Below, piece after piece: positions 62,770-64,000 of a DNA stretch of 64,000 bases; positions within the stretch are counted from its first letter, which is position 1, and each line of letters begins with the position of its first letter. The translations under genes were made by a program, and so were the position numbers. The DNA comes from Unio delphinus. Its lineage: Eukaryota > Mollusca > Bivalvia > Unionida > Unionidae. The stretch is from NCBI GenBank assembly GCA_029339505.1, contig JAQISU010000192.1, forward strand, positions 1,468,501-1,532,500. The letters are read 5' to 3'. The notes beneath the pieces were generated by a model. The model had not been told where the DNA came from. It saw only the letters and a program-made list of their open reading frames with translations, and did no database searches.

Positions 62770-64000
62770 AGAACATTTTGAAATGTGTCATTGTTTTAAG
62801 TGTAATGATCTGAAAATTATGTTAGTTCTATTTGTGATTAGAACGATACTCGGTTGGCCAGGCAATGTATAAATTCGAATACATGCTTGCACAATCGAAG
62901 GAAAGGTGCTCTTGCATATGGAACTGTGCACACATTCCCTCGTATAAACAGGTTCAAAGTTCCGAGTGAAGAGCATGATTTTTTTCTACCAATCGGGAAT
63001 TCTTTTTTTTTATTACATCCAAAGATCAAAAGATTTTTTAAACTAATACAATGCATAGAATATCAAAGCAGGCTTATTTTTGTACATTTTTACGGTAGAC
63101 AATATTTTTTTCAAATAATTGCAGGCACAGCTCCACCCACCCCCGGAAAATTTAAAGCTTCGATGTCACAATGTTTTATAAATTTCACCATTATTCCAAT
63201 CTAACAAAAGTTTAGTAAGAAATCTCTAACATTAACCGTTTGTTTTGTTTTGTTTGTGGGGTGAAGGAATCAAGATAATTTGTTTCCACGACGTTCAATC
63301 ATTCAGTTTAGAATTACAGGTACTTCGTCTTAAGTCAGTTGCCGAAGTCGCCTGTAATTCCGTTCTCTTTTGGGAGTGTTCCAAAGAGAAGTCATTCCAT
63401 GCATTCGACAATTTCGTTTGTGGCTAATCTAATAACATCAACATTCGCACGTGGCGGCCAAATTTATTCGAAGGAGAATGAAGAGAGGCAAGCCCGCTTT
63501 TTAAGCGGTCCTGAAAAGAGTGCATAAGATAGAAATAAAAGTCGCATGATTATTGGTGATCAGCTGGGGTGCTAGAAAACTGCTAAGGGCGATCTTGGTT
63601 TGAAGACAAACCCAGTTGTTTCGGATTACCTTTTAATTGGTAAGCATGAGAAACGGATTGGTAAACAATACTAGTTAAGTCTTTAAAATTCTTTTAAATG
63701 CTAGACCAAGCAGTGCTTCATATCAAACGCAAAATGAAAACAGCGTATCACATCAGGATCGCCTACCATATACGAAATAGCGTGGTGTTGGCTGCTTCTG
63801 TTTCCAAAAGTAATGTCATCAGATCATGTGTTCCTGCTTAAAACAGTTGACTCACTGATGTCGCCGATCAACAATCGGATTAGTTTGTATGTATGCAAAC
63901 AGTTGACGTAATTCTCAGTTCGAGGGAGAAACTGCATGGCTCATTAATGTCACCCTACATATTTAGGACCGGTATCTTTCAAGATTTAGTATTTTTCAGA
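62770..64000. other. Host non-coding DNA, right edge
   Basis: No gene or repeat assigned; a few short open frames without coding features. Confidence 0.45.

Overview
The window looks like a genomic contig from a metazoan, most likely a mollusc. It is AT-rich and full of (CATA)n, (TA)n and (GT)n microsatellites, many 30-85 bp minisatellites, several tRNA-derived SINE families, decayed LINE and mariner pieces, and two exons of an intron-containing host gene. No bacterial-style genes, rRNA or functional tRNA genes were seen. The mollusc assignment is an inference from repeat style, not from a diagnostic gene.

Region by region. 1-5010 holds the 5' end of a minus-strand host gene for a secreted S28-family serine carboxypeptidase (exon 1 at 4789-5010, exon 2 at 2315-2491); the rest lies off the left edge. 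5011-11260 is repeat-rich host DNA with SINEs, a ~1.3 kb dispersed repeat beginning with a foldback, a hAT-type MITE with an 8-bp target duplication, and a mariner fossil. 11261-33559 is a complete 22.3-kb Polinton/Maverick (adintovirus-like) element. It has terminal inverted repeats, a 6-bp AACGTT target duplication, and sits in a 32-bp host satellite. 33560-64000 is host DNA dominated by minisatellites, SINEs and two LINE remnants, with no recognisable host gene.

The Polinton is strikingly intact. Its replication and integration genes are a protein-primed family B DNA polymerase and a DDE integrase with a chromodomain. Its virion genes are a double-jelly-roll major capsid protein, a penton-like minor capsid protein, a packaging ATPase, an adenain-like cysteine protease, a basic core (pX-like) protein with two shortened tandem paralogues, and several small membrane and virion proteins. 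It also carries a BIR-domain (IAP-like) protein, a two-zinc-knuckle protein and five lineage-specific genes clustered at the two ends. Central genes are tightly packed; many have a (T/G/A)ATAAAA(A/G) box shortly upstream, and AATAAA signals occur at some gene ends.

The most unusual signal concerns the end-proximal genes. Each is followed by a near-perfect copy of the animal replication-dependent histone mRNA 3' stem-loop (6-bp stem, TTTC or TCTC loop, ACYCA-like flank), with a purine-rich GAAAAGA element about 13-15 nt downstream like the U7-binding histone downstream element. The outermost pair is encoded inside the terminal repeats, so the gene reading outward at each end ends in a repeat-borne stem-loop. 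This suggests a terminal gene set with histone-type, possibly S-phase-linked, 3' ends and a central set with ordinary poly(A) ends. Three right-end genes also share a promoter cassette containing TTTTCCATCACGTCC or a close variant, and one of these promoters has been split from its gene by a 1.3-kb retroelement with a 12-bp target duplication.
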